A stretch of DNA of 64,000 nucleotides from Eisenbergiella porci (GTDB lineage: Bacteria > Bacillota > Clostridia > Lachnospirales > Lachnospiraceae). Position numbers and translations under genes: made by a program. The stretch covers positions 25,512 through 89,511 of the forward strand of contig NZ_VUMI01000023.1 of assembly GCF_009696275.1 (NCBI RefSeq), given 5' to 3'. Shown piece after piece: positions 62,869-64,000 of the stretch (positions are counted from its first letter, which is position 1; each line of letters begins with the position of its first letter). The notes below the pieces were generated by a model. It saw nothing but the letters and a program-made list of their open reading frames with translations. It ran no database searches and was not told the origin of the DNA.

Positions 62869-63264
62869 TTACCCATTCCATTTACCATCATTGAAGAAGG
62901 GAGTGACGTAAGCGAGGATGAATCCCAGGCCGTTTAAAATCACCCAGGTAATGATGATACGCTTGAGCCATGCCCTTGACTCATCTACGGTCCTGCCGGT
63001 TTTAGAGAAGTTCATCAGGAGCAATGCCACGGATGCTGTGACAATAGCGGCGATGGTGGATATTCCTACAATTTTTCCGTAGATGTCCTTCATAATATCT
63101 TCGGCCTTGGTCCACATATCGGCAGCAAGGATTTGGTTGGTTTGCAGGGCAAAGAAATAGAGGATTGCGGCGGTGCCTATGATAAGCTGGGCATAGGGAA
63201 TAGAACGCTTTTTTCTGTGGGAGCGGGCCTCCTGTGGATTATTGCTTTTTGTTCTTCGTTTCAA
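62869..63264 (-). CDS. VirB2-like conjugation pilin/membrane protein
   Basis: 131 residues from a TTG start (63264) behind AGGAGG. A basic N-terminus (RRTKSNNPQEARSHRKKRS) precedes three hydrophobic helices (about 25-45, 63-85 and 98-120). The arrangement WTKAEDIMKDIYGKIVGIST fits the small pilin-like protein encoded ahead of VirB6 in CTn elements. It is the only apparently intact gene of the conjugation module here. Confidence 0.7.
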   Translation of the reverse strand: MKRRTKSNNPQEARSHRKKRSIPYAQLIIGTAAILYFFALQTNQILAADMWTKAEDIMKDIYGKIVGISTIAAIVTASVALLLMNFSKTGRTVDESRAWLKRIIITWVILNGLGFILAYVTPFFNDGKWNG

Positions 63265-64000
63265 TGTATACCTCCTGTGAACTGTGAAATAAGATTTAAA
63301 ATAAGCCGGTAATCACGGAGGACTACCGGCTGTTACAGAAAATATGGGGAATGATAAAAAAATAACACCTGCAGACGGCAGATGTTATGGTAAAAGGGGA
63401 TTCTTTTGTGGGTACAGCTTTAAGCATGACCATTATAGCATAGGGAAAATGACCTGTAAATCGCATTACAGTGCCAGTTATTTCACTTTTCATGCCATTT
63501 TGCTATCATTCGGTTTTTCCTACCGGAACAAACGCCTACAACGAATACAACAGACCGTCACAGGGGCGGCAGATGACATTCGCTGGCAGAGTATGATAAG
63601 CACGGCCACGGTAATCTGCGTACCAATCGGGTACTCTCCAAATTTCAGGAGTTCTTAGACACCTTCGGTATCCACCCTGGCGGTGACATGTATTTCATGC
63701 TGGTGGACCGGATTAAGATCTGGTAAAAAATCTTTGGGCAAGGCAGAAAGCATACATAATTTAAGCTTTTGTCCAATAGGAAGGATTTAAAATTCTTCAG
63801 AAACAATCCTGTACCGGTTCAAGGCCGGTTGACAGTATAAATAGGAAAAAGGGACTCTTTTTTCCTATTTTACTTGAACCAAATCGCACATGCTGTGCAA
63901 TAGCCTTTCTTATCTTTTCTCTGCACCGTTGCCACGGTGCTCTTTTTCTTTTACAATAGCCTTATCCTTATGAAAGGAAAAACCCTACGGATGAGTGCTT
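63265..64000. other. Right-end remnants and hairpins
   Basis: A hairpin AGCCGGTA/TACCGGCT (63304-63331) runs into T-rich DNA on the minus strand and may be a terminator ahead of the pilin gene. A start-less plus-strand frame of about 43 codons ending at 63726 (YDKHGHGNLRTNRVLSKFQ ... GGDMYFMLVDRIKIW) is the tail of a small mobile-element protein, not recognised. Two more hairpins follow at 63839-63870 and 63923-63946. A plus-strand ATG at 63970 leaves the window after ten codons. Confidence 0.5.
63923..63952 (+). terminator. Intrinsic terminator near the right edge
   Basis: GCACCGT pairs with ACGGTGC over 7 bp with a TGCC loop and runs straight into TCTTTTTCTTTT. It stands before the open frame at the right edge, so it may also act as an attenuator there. 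Confidence 0.7.

Overview
The window looks like a low-to-mid G+C Firmicute of the class Clostridia, probably a gut Lachnospiraceae or Oscillospiraceae relative. The reasons are strong AGGAGG ribosome sites, many lipobox lipoproteins, LplABC-type sugar importers, GH78 rhamnosidases and Tn916/CTn-like conjugation remnants. Base composition is a mosaic by eye: about 25.5-34.5 kb is clearly G+C-richer than the A+T-rich stretches at 36-44 kb and 58-64 kb. Names below rest on motif recognition alone; no search was run.

Layout. (1) 1-6.7 kb, minus strand: two signalling transcription units. One is a 7-TM kinase-like protein, a histidine kinase and a LuxR-type response regulator, joined by GTGA overlaps and closed by a terminator. 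The other is a stand-alone pseudo-receiver with Glu in place of the phospho-Asp, a solute-binding lipoprotein and a membrane sensor cut by the window edge. Upstream of the 7-TM gene lies a long leader with a tandem, hairpin-forming repeat. (2) 6.7-23.6 kb, plus strand: about 19 co-directional genes that look like an enlarged version of the Bacillus subtilis ydjG-ydjH-ydjI module. They include an SPFH protein with tandem zinc ribbons, a TFIIB-ribbon protein, a tandem-TPM protein, further zinc-ribbon proteins, a DHH phosphoesterase, a DUF6935-like protein and eight lipoproteins, one of which carries the same zinc ribbon as the SPFH protein. This is the best candidate for an undescribed system, plausibly a membrane-stress or envelope-maintenance machine. 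(3) 23.6-35.9 kb: one end of an integrative element. It holds a Cys-rich KTR protein, two divergent XRE regulators, a structured non-coding stretch, a PemK/MazF-ParB-like-DUF6551 operon, a radical SAM protein, a DUF6870 protein, three tandem large serine recombinases, a resolvase-like protein lacking the catalytic serine, and a fourth recombinase missing its N-terminus.

(4) 35.9-40.8 kb: a decay zone with a frameshifted tyrosine integrase, a hydrolase remnant, a nonsense-mutated XRE gene, an intact AAA/DUF4143 ATPase with its promoter, and a small membrane protein. (5) 40.8-57.7 kb: a plant-glycan (rhamnoside/glucoside) locus. It has a GH106-like hydrolase, GH1 beta-glucosidase, membrane AraC regulator, LplABC-type importer and two GH78 enzymes. 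A GH63/MGH1-like gene and a GH43 gene in it are broken by internal deletions. (6) 57.7-64 kb: toxin-antitoxin debris and a collapsed conjugation module. An AbiEi gene has its C-terminal half inverted, a Doc toxin has lost its ATG, a RelB/DinJ antitoxin faces a 22-codon YoeB stub, and VirB4, a CHAP-type hydrolase and VirB6 have lost internal or C-terminal parts.

Together: regions 1 and 2 appear to be a sensing plus envelope-response island next to an integrase cluster, region 5 is a catabolic locus under its own AraC sensor, and regions 4 and 6 record repeated arrival and erosion of mobile elements. No rRNA, tRNA or CRISPR array was seen.
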